A stretch of DNA of 64,000 bases. Origin: Geodermatophilus ruber (GTDB taxonomy: Bacteria; Actinomycetota; Actinomycetes; Mycobacteriales; Geodermatophilaceae). The stretch lies in NCBI RefSeq assembly GCF_900114385.1, contig NZ_FOSW01000003.1, positions 248,001-312,000 of the forward strand, read 5' to 3'. The notes beneath the pieces are model-generated. The model was given only the letters and a program-made list of their open reading frames with translations, was not told where the DNA came from and made no database searches. A program made the position numbers and the translations under genes. This document shows, piece by piece, positions 17,135 to 25,586 of the stretch (positions are counted from its first letter, which is position 1; every line of letters begins with the position of its first letter).

Positions 17135-18198
17135 CCCTTTCCGAGTCTGTCGACGACAGGGCTCTGCTCAGGCGCGACCGCCGCGCCAGGTTCTATCTCG
17201 TCCCACGGCTCGGGTGTCCGGGGAGCGCGCCGTCCGAGGAGGCGGCGGCCGAGCGCCGCGAGGCTGGGGACGATCCCGCGGGGCAGCAGGTACACCGTCA
17301 GCAGCAGGGCGATGGCGTAGATCAGTTGCGGGCCGCGCTCGCCGAAGGCGGCGGAGAAGTCGGGCACGAAGACGACGAACGCCGCCCCGAGCAGCACGCC
17401 CAGCCTGGAGCGCAGCCCGCCGACGACCGCGGCGAACAGCATCGACAGCGACAGCGTCAGCAGGAAGGTGTCGGGTGTGACGTGGCCGATGAGCAGCAGG
17501 TACAGGCCGCCTCCGAACCCGGCCATGGCCGAGCTGATGCCGAAGGCCAGCAGCTTCGAGCGGGCGAGGTCCACCCCGACGGAGGCGGCCATGTTCTCGT
17601 TGGTCCGCAGCGCCTCCAGCCCCCGCCCGAACCGGGAGTTGACCAGCCGGGTGTAGAAGGCCATCGCGATCAGCAGGCCGGCGACGCTGACCAGGTAGAG
17701 CCACTGGGCAGAGGTCAGCGCGAGGTCGAGCGGAGCCTGCGGCGGGCTGATCCCGATCCCGAACACGCCTCCGGTGAGGTCGCTGTACTTCTTCAGTAGT
17801 TCGGGGAACACCAGCGCCGCGCCCAAGGTGACCAGGCCCAGGTTGAGCCCGCCCAGCCGCAGTGCCGGGAGCCCGAGCACCAGCCCGACGAGGAAGCACA
17901 GCACGCTACCGAGCACGATCGCGACGGGGTACGGCGCGATCTCGTGGTAGACCAGCAGCACCGTGGTGTAGGCGCCCAGCCCGAACAGCGCCCCCTGCCC
18001 GGCCGAGATGAGCCCGGCCCGGCCGGTGAGCAGGTCCAGCGACAGGACCGCGATGCCGATGCAGGCCATCCGGCTGAGCCGGAACAACTCGTAGTCGGTG
18101 ATGACGAAGGCGAGCAGTGCCACCAGGACCATGCCGACGACCCAGGCCAGCCGCACCGGCCAGCGGGACCGCTGCACCCCCGCGGCGACGGCGCTCAC
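17131..18198 (-). CDS. LIV-type ABC transporter permease (LivM-like)
   Basis: 355 residues with 8-10 hydrophobic segments. It carries the family pattern SLDLLTGRAGLISAGQGALFGLGAYT and a loop ALRTNENMAASVGVDLARSKLLAFGISSAMAGFGGGLY, the EAA-like contact with the ATPases. The GTG start overlaps the stop of the LivH-like gene by 4 bp. Hydrophilic C-terminal tail. It is part of the five-gene transporter operon. Confidence 0.9.
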   Translation of the reverse strand: MSAVAAGVQRSRWPVRLAWVVGMVLVALLAFVITDYELFRLSRMACIGIAVLSLDLLTGRAGLISAGQGALFGLGAYTTVLLVYHEIAPYPVAIVLGSVLCFLVGLVLGLPALRLGGLNLGLVTLGAALVFPELLKKYSDLTGGVFGIGISPPQAPLDLALTSAQWLYLVSVAGLLIAMAFYTRLVNSRFGRGLEALRTNENMAASVGVDLARSKLLAFGISSAMAGFGGGLYLLLIGHVTPDTFLLTLSLSMLFAAVVGGLRSRLGVLLGAAFVVFVPDFSAAFGERGPQLIYAIALLLTVYLLPRGIVPSLAALGRRLLGRRAPRTPEPWDEIEPGAAVAPEQSPVVDRLGKG

Positions 18199-19076
18199 GA
18201 CCGCACCGCCGCGTGCCGGCCGAACAGCCCCTGCGGCCGCAGCAGCAGGACCAGCAGGATCACCACGAGCGGGACGACGTCAGAGATGTCGCCGCTAAGG
18301 AAGGGCACGTAGGTCACCCCGAGGTTCGTGACGACGCCGATGATGATGCCGCCGACGACCGCGCCCACCCGTGAGCCGGCACCGCCGAGGGCGAAGGCGG
18401 CGAAGGCGAGCAGCAGCGACGTGGTGAACATGTCCGGCTGCAGGTTGCTCAGCGGCACGATCACCGCCCCCGCGACCGCGCCGGTGGCGGCGGCGATGCC
18501 CCAGCCCACGCCGAGCATCACGCCGGTGTTGATCGACAGGTAGTGGCTCGACGTGCGGTTCATCGCCGCCGCCCGGAGCCGCAGGCCCAGGTTGGTGAAC
18601 CGGAAGAGGGCACCGACGGCGGCCGCCGTGGCGATCATCGCGATCGTCATCCCGAGCTGCTGGTAGGTGATCCGCGCGCCGAAGACGCTTATAGCACCGG
18701 AGCCGAACGGGCTCGCCACCGTCTGCCCGCTGAAGCCCCAGATCAGCCCGCTGAGAGCGTTAAAGGCCAGGAAGAGCGCGAGCGTGACGATGAGGATGGT
18801 CAGCTCGCTGGAGTTCTCCACCGGCCGGATCAGCGTGCGCTCAACGACCAGTCCGAGGACGAAGCCGATCGCGATGACAAGCACGAACCCCGCCCAGTAG
18901 GGCAGGCCGACCTGCAACAGCGTCCAGAACAGGAAGGTGGTGAAGGCGGCCATCTCGCCCTGCGCGAAGTTCATGACCCCCGTGCCCTCGAACACGACAC
19001 TGAGGGCCAGGGCGAGGCCACCGAAGATCACGCCGGTCGCGATACCGGAGAGAATCTGCTGCAGGAGCAGCGTCAC
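18195..19076 (-). CDS. LIV-type ABC transporter permease (LivH-like)
   Basis: 293 residues, about eight membrane helices. The sequences SGIATGVIFGGLALALSVVF, GVMNFAQGEMAAFTTF and AAAMNRTSSHYLSINTGVMLGVGWGIAAATGAVAG follow the LivH pattern. It forms the channel with the LivM-like protein. It overlaps both neighbours by 4 bp, so the operon is tightly coupled. Confidence 0.9.
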   Translation of the reverse strand: MTLLLQQILSGIATGVIFGGLALALSVVFEGTGVMNFAQGEMAAFTTFLFWTLLQVGLPYWAGFVLVIAIGFVLGLVVERTLIRPVENSSELTILIVTLALFLAFNALSGLIWGFSGQTVASPFGSGAISVFGARITYQQLGMTIAMIATAAAVGALFRFTNLGLRLRAAAMNRTSSHYLSINTGVMLGVGWGIAAATGAVAGAVIVPLSNLQPDMFTTSLLLAFAAFALGGAGSRVGAVVGGIIIGVVTNLGVTYVPFLSGDISDVVPLVVILLVLLLRPQGLFGRHAAVRS

Positions 19077-19822
19077 CGCAGCTCACCTCCGTGCGAAGCG
19101 GTCGTGGCGCCCAGGTAGGCGTGCAGCAATTCGTCGCGCTGCTGCAACTCGCTCACCGAGCCGCTGAGCACGACCCTGCCGGAGCTGAGCACGTATCCGC
19201 GGTGGGCGATGGCGAAGGCGCGGGTGAGGTTCTGCTCCGACAGCACCACCGAGATCCGGCGTTCGGCCAGTAGCCGCTCCAGCTCGTCGAACACCTCCTT
19301 GGTGACCAGCGGCGCCAGCCCCGCCGACGGCTCGTCGATCAGCAGGAGGTCGGGCCGGGCCAGCAGCGCCCGGCAGATCGCCAGCATCTGCTGCTGCCCA
19401 CCGGAGAGGGCCCCCGCCGGGCGCTGTCGGAACTCGCGCAGGATGGGGAACATCTCGTATGCCTCGTCGGGCGTGGGCCGGTTCCCCCGGGCCCGGTCCC
19501 CGGCGCCCAGGCAGGCCAGCTGCAGGTTCTCGGCCACGGTCAGGTCGGTGAACGTGCCCCGTCCCTCGGGCACATGCCCGACGCCGAGCCGCGCGATCGC
19601 ATACGGCTTCTTGCCGGCGGTCTCCATGCCCCGGTAGACGACCGAGCCGCGCACCCGCACGTCGCCGCAGATCGCACGCAGCAGCGTCGTCTTCCCGGCG
19701 CCGTTGGGCCCCACCAGCGCCACCACCTCGGCCTCCCCCACGGTCAGCGAGATGCCGTGCAGCGCCTCGACCGTGCCGTACGAAGCCCGCAGATCCGCAA
19801 CCTCAAGCACCGGCTCACTCAC
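19073..19822 (-). CDS. LIV-type ABC transporter ATPase (LivF-like)
   Basis: 249 residues. Walker A is GPNGAGKTT (about residues 38-46), the signature is LSGGQQQML (about 138-146) and Walker B is LLLIDEPSAGLAP. The C-terminal switch is LSEQN where most ABC ATPases have His. Together with the LivG-like protein it powers import. Confidence 0.92.
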   Translation of the reverse strand: MSEPVLEVADLRASYGTVEALHGISLTVGEAEVVALVGPNGAGKTTLLRAICGDVRVRGSVVYRGMETAGKKPYAIARLGVGHVPEGRGTFTDLTVAENLQLACLGAGDRARGNRPTPDEAYEMFPILREFRQRPAGALSGGQQQMLAICRALLARPDLLLIDEPSAGLAPLVTKEVFDELERLLAERRISVVLSEQNLTRAFAIAHRGYVLSSGRVVLSGSVSELQQRDELLHAYLGATTASHGGELR

Positions 19823-20606
19823 CGAGGTACGCCTTGATCACTGCAGGGTCCTGGCGGACCTCCTCGGCGGCGCCGTCGGCGATGACGCCGCCGGCATCGA
19901 GGACGACGACATGTCCAGCCACCTTCATGACGAGGTCCATCGAGTGCTCCACGAGCAGGACCGTCATGTCCCGCCCCTCGGCCCAGCGCAGCAGCCGGTC
20001 GAACAGCGGGAAGGACTCCTCGTTGCCCAGCCCTGCCGCCGGCTCGTCGAGCAGCAGCAACCGCGGCGAGGGCAGCAGCGCGCGCACGATCTCGACCCGC
20101 CGTCGCTGCGCGTGTGGCAGCCCGTCGACCGGGGTTTCGGACAGGTGCGCCAGCCCGAACGTCTCCAGCAGGTCGGCTGCCTGCTCGTGGGCCTGGCGGG
20201 CCTGCCGGTTCTCCCGACCCGGCTGGAGGAACGACGCGAACGGCCCGGCCGCCCCCCGGGCGCAGTCCCCCACCACGACGTTGGCCAGCACGCTCCACCC
20301 GGCCACCAGCGCCGGCGTCTGGAACGTGCGGGCGACACCGAGCCGGGCACGCGCGGCCGACCGGGTCGTGGAGATGTCCCGCCCGTCCAGGCGGATGGTG
20401 CCCCCCGACCGGTACAGGCCGGAGATGCAGTTGAACAGGGTGGTCTTGCCGGCTCCGTTGGGCCCGATCAGCGCCGTCACGCTGCCCGGACGCACCTCGA
20501 ACGAGACGTCGCGCAGCGCGTGGACCCCCCGGAAGGAGATGGAGACGTGTTCGAGACTCAGCTCGGCCCCGACGCCCAACCGGCTCGGAGCGATGGGCTG
20601 AACCAT
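19815..20606 (-). CDS. LIV-type ABC transporter ATPase (LivG-like)
   Basis: 263 residues. Walker A is GPNGAGKTT (about residues 44-52), Walker B LLLLDEPAAGLG, and the switch His is in VLLVEHSMDLVM. The signature motif is unusual: DGLPHAQRRRVEI replaces the normal LSxGQ(R/Q)R, so Ser and Gly are lost. It is the first gene of the transporter operon and overlaps the LivF-like gene by 8 bp. Confidence 0.9.
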   Translation of the reverse strand: MVQPIAPSRLGVGAELSLEHVSISFRGVHALRDVSFEVRPGSVTALIGPNGAGKTTLFNCISGLYRSGGTIRLDGRDISTTRSAARARLGVARTFQTPALVAGWSVLANVVVGDCARGAAGPFASFLQPGRENRQARQAHEQAADLLETFGLAHLSETPVDGLPHAQRRRVEIVRALLPSPRLLLLDEPAAGLGNEESFPLFDRLLRWAEGRDMTVLLVEHSMDLVMKVAGHVVVLDAGGVIADGAAEEVRQDPAVIKAYLGE

Positions 20607-20780
20607 GGGGCTCCTTGCGTACTAGCGTTCCAGCTTGGAGTGACGCAGGACACATTCCCCGAGGAGCGCGGTGCCGTCAAGCCTGGCTCGACGGCGTGAC
20701 GCAAGCTTGACCAGCGGCTCAGCCTCCGCCCGGGGAGACGCGCCGGGTGTCGCTATGACGAGTGCGCGGTCGCGAACCGG

Positions 20781-21374
20781 TCAGGCCGAGAGGTCTCCCC
20801 GGATGAGCGACACGTTGTCCAGGACGTGCTCCTCCATGCGGGCACGAGCGGCCGCGCCGTCACCGCTGACCAGCGCCTCGTAGATCGACTGATGATCGGC
20901 GTGCCGCCGCTCGAGCGCGGAACCGAGCGGGCGCGACGGTCCGGCGGTGCTTATGAGGAAGTCGCTCAGGTCCCACATGCGCAGGCTGATCTCCTCGATG
21001 ATGGACCGCGCCATCCCGTGGATCACGCCGTGGAACTCCCGGTTCAGCAGCCGGTAGCCGTGCCCCCTCCGCACCTCGTCGGGTTCGACGCAGATACTGC
21101 CGATCCGCTCGTGCACCTCCTGCAGGCGCTGGAGGTCCTGCTCGGTCCGCCGGGCGGCCGGCACGCCGGCGATGCCGCCCTCGAAGGCAGCGAAGACGGC
21201 GAAGAAGTTCGAGATGTCGCAGGCGTCGTAGGTCGCCACTCGGCAGCCGACCTGCGGGACGATGACCACCAGGCCGTCGGCGTCCAGCCGGCGCAGCGCC
21301 TCCATGATCGGCTGCCAGGTCCGTCTCTCGGAGGCCGAACCGCTGCTATACAGCCAGGGCGCACTTATCGACAT
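20781..21374 (-). CDS. GntR/FCD-type regulator lacking most of its HTH
   Basis: 197 residues. The FCD effector domain is complete: FAVFAAFEGGIAGVPAARR, the metal-site His in NREFHGVIHGMA, and ERRHADHQSIYEALVSGDGAAARARMEEH. Before it only the end of the winged helix remains (IMEALRRLDADGLVVIVPQ, about residues 23-41). GntR proteins need about 35-45 more residues upstream for the recognition helix; here the frame opens with an unrelated MSISAPWLYSSG. It is either 5'-truncated or out of frame upstream, and probably no longer binds DNA normally. Confidence 0.65.
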   Translation of the reverse strand: MSISAPWLYSSGSASERRTWQPIMEALRRLDADGLVVIVPQVGCRVATYDACDISNFFAVFAAFEGGIAGVPAARRTEQDLQRLQEVHERIGSICVEPDEVRRGHGYRLLNREFHGVIHGMARSIIEEISLRMWDLSDFLISTAGPSRPLGSALERRHADHQSIYEALVSGDGAAARARMEEHVLDNVSLIRGDLSA

Positions 21375-21458
21375 GCCCGATCAGGACTGGCAACGGATGG
21401 TGAGCAGCGCGCCGCACGAGTGGCTGCTGTCCGCGCCCTGGTGAGCAAGCCGGTTCGC

Positions 21459-22439
21459 TCAGGCTCGGGACATGCCCGCAGCCGCGGCCTCGAGCTGGTC
21501 CTGGCTCTGTGGCACGAAGCTCGCGACGACGCCCATGCCGGTGATCCAGGAGGGCACCGGCTCGTAGGCCGCCCACGCCAGCGGGCCGCCCCACGCGCCC
21601 ACCGCAGCCCCCCAGGTGCGCACCTCGCCCGCGCCGTGGCCGGCCGCCGTCTCGACGTCCTCCCCGTCCAGCCCGGCCATGACCTCCGGGTCGGCGAGGA
21701 CCCGCTCGAGCAGCGACCGGTCCCACCCGGGGTTGATCTGGCCGGTCGCCTCGCTCTCAGCCAGCTCGCGCGTCTTACTCTGCCGGGCAGGTTCGAGCTC
21801 GTTCACCCGCGGCCGCCCGTGGATGAGGAAGTCCCGCCACTCGGGGGTGATCCCGGGGTCCTCGGCGGAGATCGAGTTCGGCCAGTGCGACATCCCGCCC
21901 GACCCCACGACCAGCACCCGGGCCGGATCTGCCGACGCCTCGATCGCCCGGCCCACCGCCCGGCCGAAGTCGAAGCAGCGGCGGAAGCTCGGCAACGGCG
22001 GACAGCCGGCGTTCACGATCACCGGCACGATCGGCAAGTCGAGGGCCGGGAAGAGCTTGCCGTAGACCTGGGTCAGGCCGTGATCGATTCCGAGGTCGAG
22101 CGAGATCGCGGGGTCGAAGCCCTGGCCGGTTACCCCATCGAAGATGGCGCGGGCCAGCCCCGCCGCCAGCGGCAGCTCACCGCTCACCGTCCCGTAGTCC
22201 CCCACGCTGTGCACCTTCTCGGCGCCGATGCAGAAGGGCGGCATGAGGTCGTAGAAGAGGTTCCGCGCGTGGTCGGGACCGAACACCACGACGGCGTCGG
22301 GCCGCAGCTCGACGGCTGCGCCGCGGACCTGCTCGACGGCGGCCGCGAAGCGAGCCCCGGGCGAGTCCGGCGTCGCCGGCGGGGCGATGCTCCACACCGG
22401 CGAGTGCGAGAGGGCGACGCATCCCACGACAGTGGCCAT
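21459..22439 (-). CDS. class III extradiol ring-cleavage dioxygenase (LigB/MhpB-like)
   Basis: 326 residues from an ATG preceded by GAGGAGGAAG. The pattern follows 3-carboxyethylcatechol 2,3-dioxygenase (MhpB): VALSHSPVW with the first iron His, FGPDHARNLFYDLMPPF with the second, IDHGLTQVYG, GSGGMSHWP, and WITGMGVVASF near the end. The family cleaves catechols next to the diol with a non-haem Fe(II). It heads for the same pathway as the cupin and SDR upstream. The exact catechol is unknown. Confidence 0.85.
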   Translation of the reverse strand: MATVVGCVALSHSPVWSIAPPATPDSPGARFAAAVEQVRGAAVELRPDAVVVFGPDHARNLFYDLMPPFCIGAEKVHSVGDYGTVSGELPLAAGLARAIFDGVTGQGFDPAISLDLGIDHGLTQVYGKLFPALDLPIVPVIVNAGCPPLPSFRRCFDFGRAVGRAIEASADPARVLVVGSGGMSHWPNSISAEDPGITPEWRDFLIHGRPRVNELEPARQSKTRELAESEATGQINPGWDRSLLERVLADPEVMAGLDGEDVETAAGHGAGEVRTWGAAVGAWGGPLAWAAYEPVPSWITGMGVVASFVPQSQDQLEAAAAGMSRA

Positions 22440-22478
22440 GACTTCCTCCTCGGGAACTTCCTCCACGCCGGCGGCGGG

Positions 22479-23009
22479 CTAGACCGCCGATCCGCCGATG
22501 AGCACGAACGCGATCAGGCATGGCCGGTCGGACCTGTTGGACCACAGGTGCCGCGTGCCGCGCTGGATGAGCACGTCGCCGGCCATCAGCTCGCGCTCGT
22601 CGGCGTCCATGACGTGCCAGATGCAGCCCTCGAGCACGATCGCGTAGTCCAGCGACGGCGTGCTGTGGAACATGGCCTCCCGCACCTCGGGTCCGGTGTC
22701 CCAGTGACTGTCGGGCGGGAACTCGACGATGCGCAGGATCGACCCGGCCGCCGGCGGCGCGATGCGGCCCGGGCTCCCGAGCCCATCGTCGGCCGGCCCC
22801 GAGTTGTCGACCGGGACCTCCTCGTGGCGCCACAGGTTCGTGTAGACAAACGTGGGGGTGTCGGCGACGACCTGAACGTGCGGGCTCAGCCCGTCCTCCA
22901 GGACCGTGGACCGGCCCTGCTCGTCCAGCCCGGTGACGACCCTGCGGAAGCTCCGGATGGTCGGCGCCGGGACGACGCGCTCGTCGGAGAGAGGGATATT
23001 CTCGGGCAC
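22479..23009 (-). CDS. cupin-domain protein
   Basis: 176 residues from a GTG with AAAGGAGC 5 bp upstream. The C-terminal half is a single cupin barrel: EFPPDSHWDTGP with one His, HSTPSLDYAIVLEGCIWHVMD, LMAGDVLIQRGTRHLWSNRSD with the last His, and IAFVLIGG. A metal site is likely. The position between an SDR and an extradiol dioxygenase suggests a role with the ring-cleavage pathway. Confidence 0.75.
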   Translation of the reverse strand: MPENIPLSDERVVPAPTIRSFRRVVTGLDEQGRSTVLEDGLSPHVQVVADTPTFVYTNLWRHEEVPVDNSGPADDGLGSPGRIAPPAAGSILRIVEFPPDSHWDTGPEVREAMFHSTPSLDYAIVLEGCIWHVMDADERELMAGDVLIQRGTRHLWSNRSDRPCLIAFVLIGGSAV

Positions 23010-23041
23010 ACTGCTCCTTTGCCGGGACGGTCGACGCGTGG

Positions 23042-23788
23042 TCAGACCAGGAGGGACAGACCGCCGTCGGCGACCACCGTCTGACCGGTGACGTAGGTGG
23101 ACTTGATCAGCCCGAGGACGAGTTCTGCGACCTCTTCGGGGGTCCCGGTGCGCCGCAGCGGCACCCGCTCCTGGATCTGGGTGCGGAACTCCTCCCACCC
23201 GGCGGTCCACCGGGTGTCGATGAACCCGGGCGCGACGGCGTTGACCCGGATCTCCGGGCCCAGCGCCCCGCCGAGCAGTTTGCACATGTGGTGCATCGCC
23301 GCCTTGCTCACCGCGTACGGGATGCTGCTACCGCCCACGTCCACGCCCGCGAGAGCGCCGACCATGACGATGCTGCCGTCGCCGCTCTTGCGCAGCAGCG
23401 GTTCGGCCGCCTGGACGAAGTGCCACGGAGCCAGCACGTTCATCTGCAGGATCCCCGACCAGACGTCGTCGGTGACCTCGTGGATGTTGGGGTGCGGGAT
23501 ACGCGCGGTCTTGCCGGCCGAGTACACCAGCGCGTCCAGTCGGCCAAGCCGCTCCTCGACCTGCCGTACGACGCCGGCCGGCCCGTCGGGGTCGCCGAGG
23601 TCGGCCTGCAGGAACATGCCGTCCCGCAGTTCGGCGACGAGGGCGTTGCCCTCCTCGACGCTCTTCGAGCCGACGACGACGACGCGGTAGCCGTCGGCGT
23701 CCAGCCGCCGTGAGACCGCGGCACCGATCCCGGTGGAGCCCCCGCCCACGACGGCGACCCGCCGTTCCGCGCTCGTCCCTGCTGCCAT
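23042..23788 (-). CDS. SDR-family oxidoreductase
   Basis: 248 residues. The cofactor motif is GGGSTGIGAAV (residues 13-23), the NAG-type motif is VYSAGKTAR, and the catalytic residues are VGALAGV and YAVSKAAMHH. The C-terminus YVTGQTVVADGGLSLLV is standard. The ATG has AAGGAGGGC upstream. It is the first gene of the minus-strand SDR-cupin-dioxygenase-GntR run and diverges from the broken hydrolase gene. Confidence 0.87.
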   Translation of the reverse strand: MAAGTSAERRVAVVGGGSTGIGAAVSRRLDADGYRVVVVGSKSVEEGNALVAELRDGMFLQADLGDPDGPAGVVRQVEERLGRLDALVYSAGKTARIPHPNIHEVTDDVWSGILQMNVLAPWHFVQAAEPLLRKSGDGSIVMVGALAGVDVGGSSIPYAVSKAAMHHMCKLLGGALGPEIRVNAVAPGFIDTRWTAGWEEFRTQIQERVPLRRTGTPEEVAELVLGLIKSTYVTGQTVVADGGLSLLV

Positions 23789-23904
23789 CGTCGATCGCCC
23801 TCCTTGAGTCCGCGGGCCCGCGAGCGCCAACCATGGAGTCGCCGACGCGACGGCCACAACTCCGTCGTCCGTCCACCGAGCCATTGCGGCGTCGGTAGCG
23901 TGCT

Positions 23905-23918
23905 AGCACACTAGTGCT
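23905..23918. promoter_or_regulatory. inverted repeat in the SDR/hydrolase divergent region
   Basis: AGCACACTAGTGCT has 5-bp arms around 4 bp, directly preceded by the overlapping perfect palindrome GTGCTAGCAC. It lies in the 125-bp divergent promoter region and could be the operator for the GntR/FCD regulator of this block. The assignment rests on position only. Confidence 0.35.
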
Positions 23919-24344
23919 GTCCCGGCGGTCGGTGAACAGGGAACTCGCCGGGGAACAGGAGGTTGACCGCAGAAGCGACACGCCGGTCTGGGTCGCGTTG
24001 GGGTCGGTGGCGCACCCCGTCGCGGACCCGCTGGTCCTCACGGCCGGCACGGGCGGGCACCTGGCGGCCTACGCGCACAACATCGGCGCGCTGGCCGAGC
24101 GGTTCCGGGTGATCGCCTAGGACTATTCCGGGCACGGCTACACGACCCACGCGATGGCGGACCTGGAACTGTCCCAGTACGTGACGCACTTGGCTGGGCT
24201 ACTCGACGCGCTGGACGTGCAGAGGGCGCACCTGAACGGTGAATCGCTCGACGGCTGACTGGCGGTCAAGTTCGCCGCGGCGCATCCGGAGCGGACAAAG
24301 CACGTCGTGCTAAACACGCCCGGGGGGTGTCCCTATGGGTTCGG

Positions 24345-24874
24345 TCAAGCCGGTTGTGGCTGGTAGACGGTGCCGTCGCGGAGCATGGCGAACAGGACGT
24401 CGACGCGACGGACGCGGTTGCTGAGCCGGGTGGCCTCGGCGGCCTGGTCGTCGTCGAAGCCGATCAGCACACCCAGCTCGGCGAGCACCTCCTCGCCCGC
24501 ATCGACCCGGCGCAGCGTGTGCGGCGTGGTGCGGGCGGCCTCGGCGATGACGTAGGCGTCGCGGGCGTCGGTCTTGGCCGATCCCGGGTGCAGATCGGCG
24601 ATCCGGCGCATCGCCAAGCCGGGCAGGTAGGCGACGTGGCAGCCGACCGTCCGGGCGACCGCGACCGGCAGCGCGCCGATGGTGGCCGGCTGATCGACGA
24701 CGACGAGCACCACCCGTGGCCTTGCAGACGCTCGAACAGCTCGCGCAGCCGCTGCTCGTCTTGGGGCAGCGCGGCGTCGTGCCGCCGGGCGCCCCCGGGA
24801 TCGAGGGCCACCGCGTGGTGGGTGCACTTGCCGACGTCCAGCCCGCAGAAGACCGCATAGCCGCTCTCACTCAT
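24345..24874 (-). pseudogene. IS110 transposase, internally deleted and frameshifted
   Basis: Starts MSESGYAVFCGLDVGKCTHH (RuvC-like DEDD domain, first Asp). It shifts frame near 24715 and continues with the DEDD block AKTDARDAYVIAEAART and EATRLSNRVR. It then jumps directly to VDVLFAMLRDGTVYQPQPA, which is the extreme C-terminus of IS110 transposases. Roughly 200 or more residues of the C-terminal serine-containing Transposase_20 domain are missing. It cannot act on its own. Confidence 0.75.
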
Positions 24875-24879
24875 CCATG

Positions 24880-25085
24880 CACTCCCCGCTCCCGCAGTTC
24901 TCGTCGTGGTCGGTCCAGCACTGGATGCCGGCAGCCACGTTACGAAGAGACCAACCCGAACGGGGGCGGCCATGTCCCTATCAGCGGTCCACCAGTGCCA
25001 CCAGGCCCGGTGACAACACCCCCCGGATCATCAACGACAGGGGCAATCAGTCATGCGGACCTGGTGACCAGGAACCCCCTCACCG
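24880..25085 (-). ncRNA. possible IS110 bridge-RNA region
   Basis: IS110 elements encode a bridge RNA in the non-coding region between the left end and the transposase start, and this interval holds that place. A 9-base string, TGTCCCTAT on the plus strand, occurs both here (24973-24981) and at the right end (24328-24336). Such a match is expected if a donor-binding loop recognises the right end. Transcription and folding were not tested. Confidence 0.3.
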
Positions 25086-25300
25086 GGGGCGCCAGGAAGG
25101 TAACGGGGCGATGGCCCGCCCCCGAGGTCATGGAGCGCATCCGCAGGCTCTCCCAGGCGGCGGCCGACGAGCGGATCCGGGCCCGCCTGGAGTGGCTCAT
25201 GGCCGCCCCGGCTGCCGTCGCCGATGAGCTGGTCACGATCCGCCGCACGATCCAGCAGGCGGACGGGGTCTCACAGAGACTCCGGACTCGCCGGGGCGGT

Positions 25301-25515
25301 TCAGCCGTGCAGGTCGTGGATGCCGTGGGAATTGCCGCACTGCACCACGATCGACGTACCGACCCGGAAGTAATTGACGAAGTCGGCTCGCTGCCTCTCG
25401 GGCGTCCGTCATCGCACTTCCGGATCTCAGCCTCGTATGCGACGGGGCGAGCGCCAAACTCCGAGCTGGGCCCGAACGAAGCAACCGGCTGCTTGCAGCC
25501 ACAGCAGGACAGCAT
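25301..25515 (-). pseudogene. small unidentified gene remnant
   Basis: On the minus strand MLSCCGCKQPVASFG opens at 25515 and, after a frame change near 25405, continues as ADFVNYFRVGTSIVVQCGN and ends HGIHDLHG-stop at 25301. Both stretches have non-shadow amino-acid composition (V, I, N, F, Y). No family was recognised. It overlaps the promoter side of the next gene. Confidence 0.3.
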
Positions 25516-25522
25516 TACCTCT

Positions 25523-25540
25523 CTACCTTCCGGTCGGTAG
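25523..25540. promoter_or_regulatory. TetR-type operator 1
   Basis: CTACCTTCCGGTCGGTAG, 46 bp before the FAH start codon. It fits the consensus CTACC-NN-CCGG-NN-GGTAG shared with two sites flanking the TetR gene start. Likely the operator of the FAH-cyclase operon. Confidence 0.8.
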
Positions 25541-25586
25541 GGACGCTAGTGTCTGGCCGGAGGCGACTTGATCAAGGGAGATTGCG

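Larger units (their letters stand above)
24327..25089 (-). mobile_element. IS110-family element with internal deletion
   Basis: The two hydrolase halves join cleanly at NTPGG / ARKVTG, which sets the ends at about 24327 and 25089. The transposase reads leftward. About 215 bp of non-coding DNA precede its start, the usual position of the IS110 bridge-RNA region, and only about 20 bp follow its stop, as expected for the short IS110 right end. Ends are estimated to within about 10 bp. IS110 elements make no terminal inverted repeats, and none is seen. Confidence 0.65.
23914..25265 (+). pseudogene. meta-cleavage-type alpha/beta hydrolase, broken by stops and by IS110
   Basis: The 5' part (23914-24326) reads PLVLTAGTGGHLAAYAHNIG, RFRVIA-stop-DYSGHGYTTHA, the nucleophile region HLNGESLDG-stop-LAVKFAAAHPER and VVLNTPGG. 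There are in-frame TAG and TGA codons (at 24118 and 24256, where Gly-Trp is expected). A mobile element then intervenes. The 3' part resumes at about 25090 in another frame (EVMERIRRLSQAAADE, RARLEWLMAAPAAVADELV) and decays after 25265. Intact homologues hydrolyse ring-fission products, which fits the nearby dioxygenase. Confidence 0.8.

Noticed and set aside
20826..23084. 752-residue plus-strand open frame
   Set aside because: Antisense to the GntR, dioxygenase and cupin genes; composition is Arg/Gly/Asp shadow-like.
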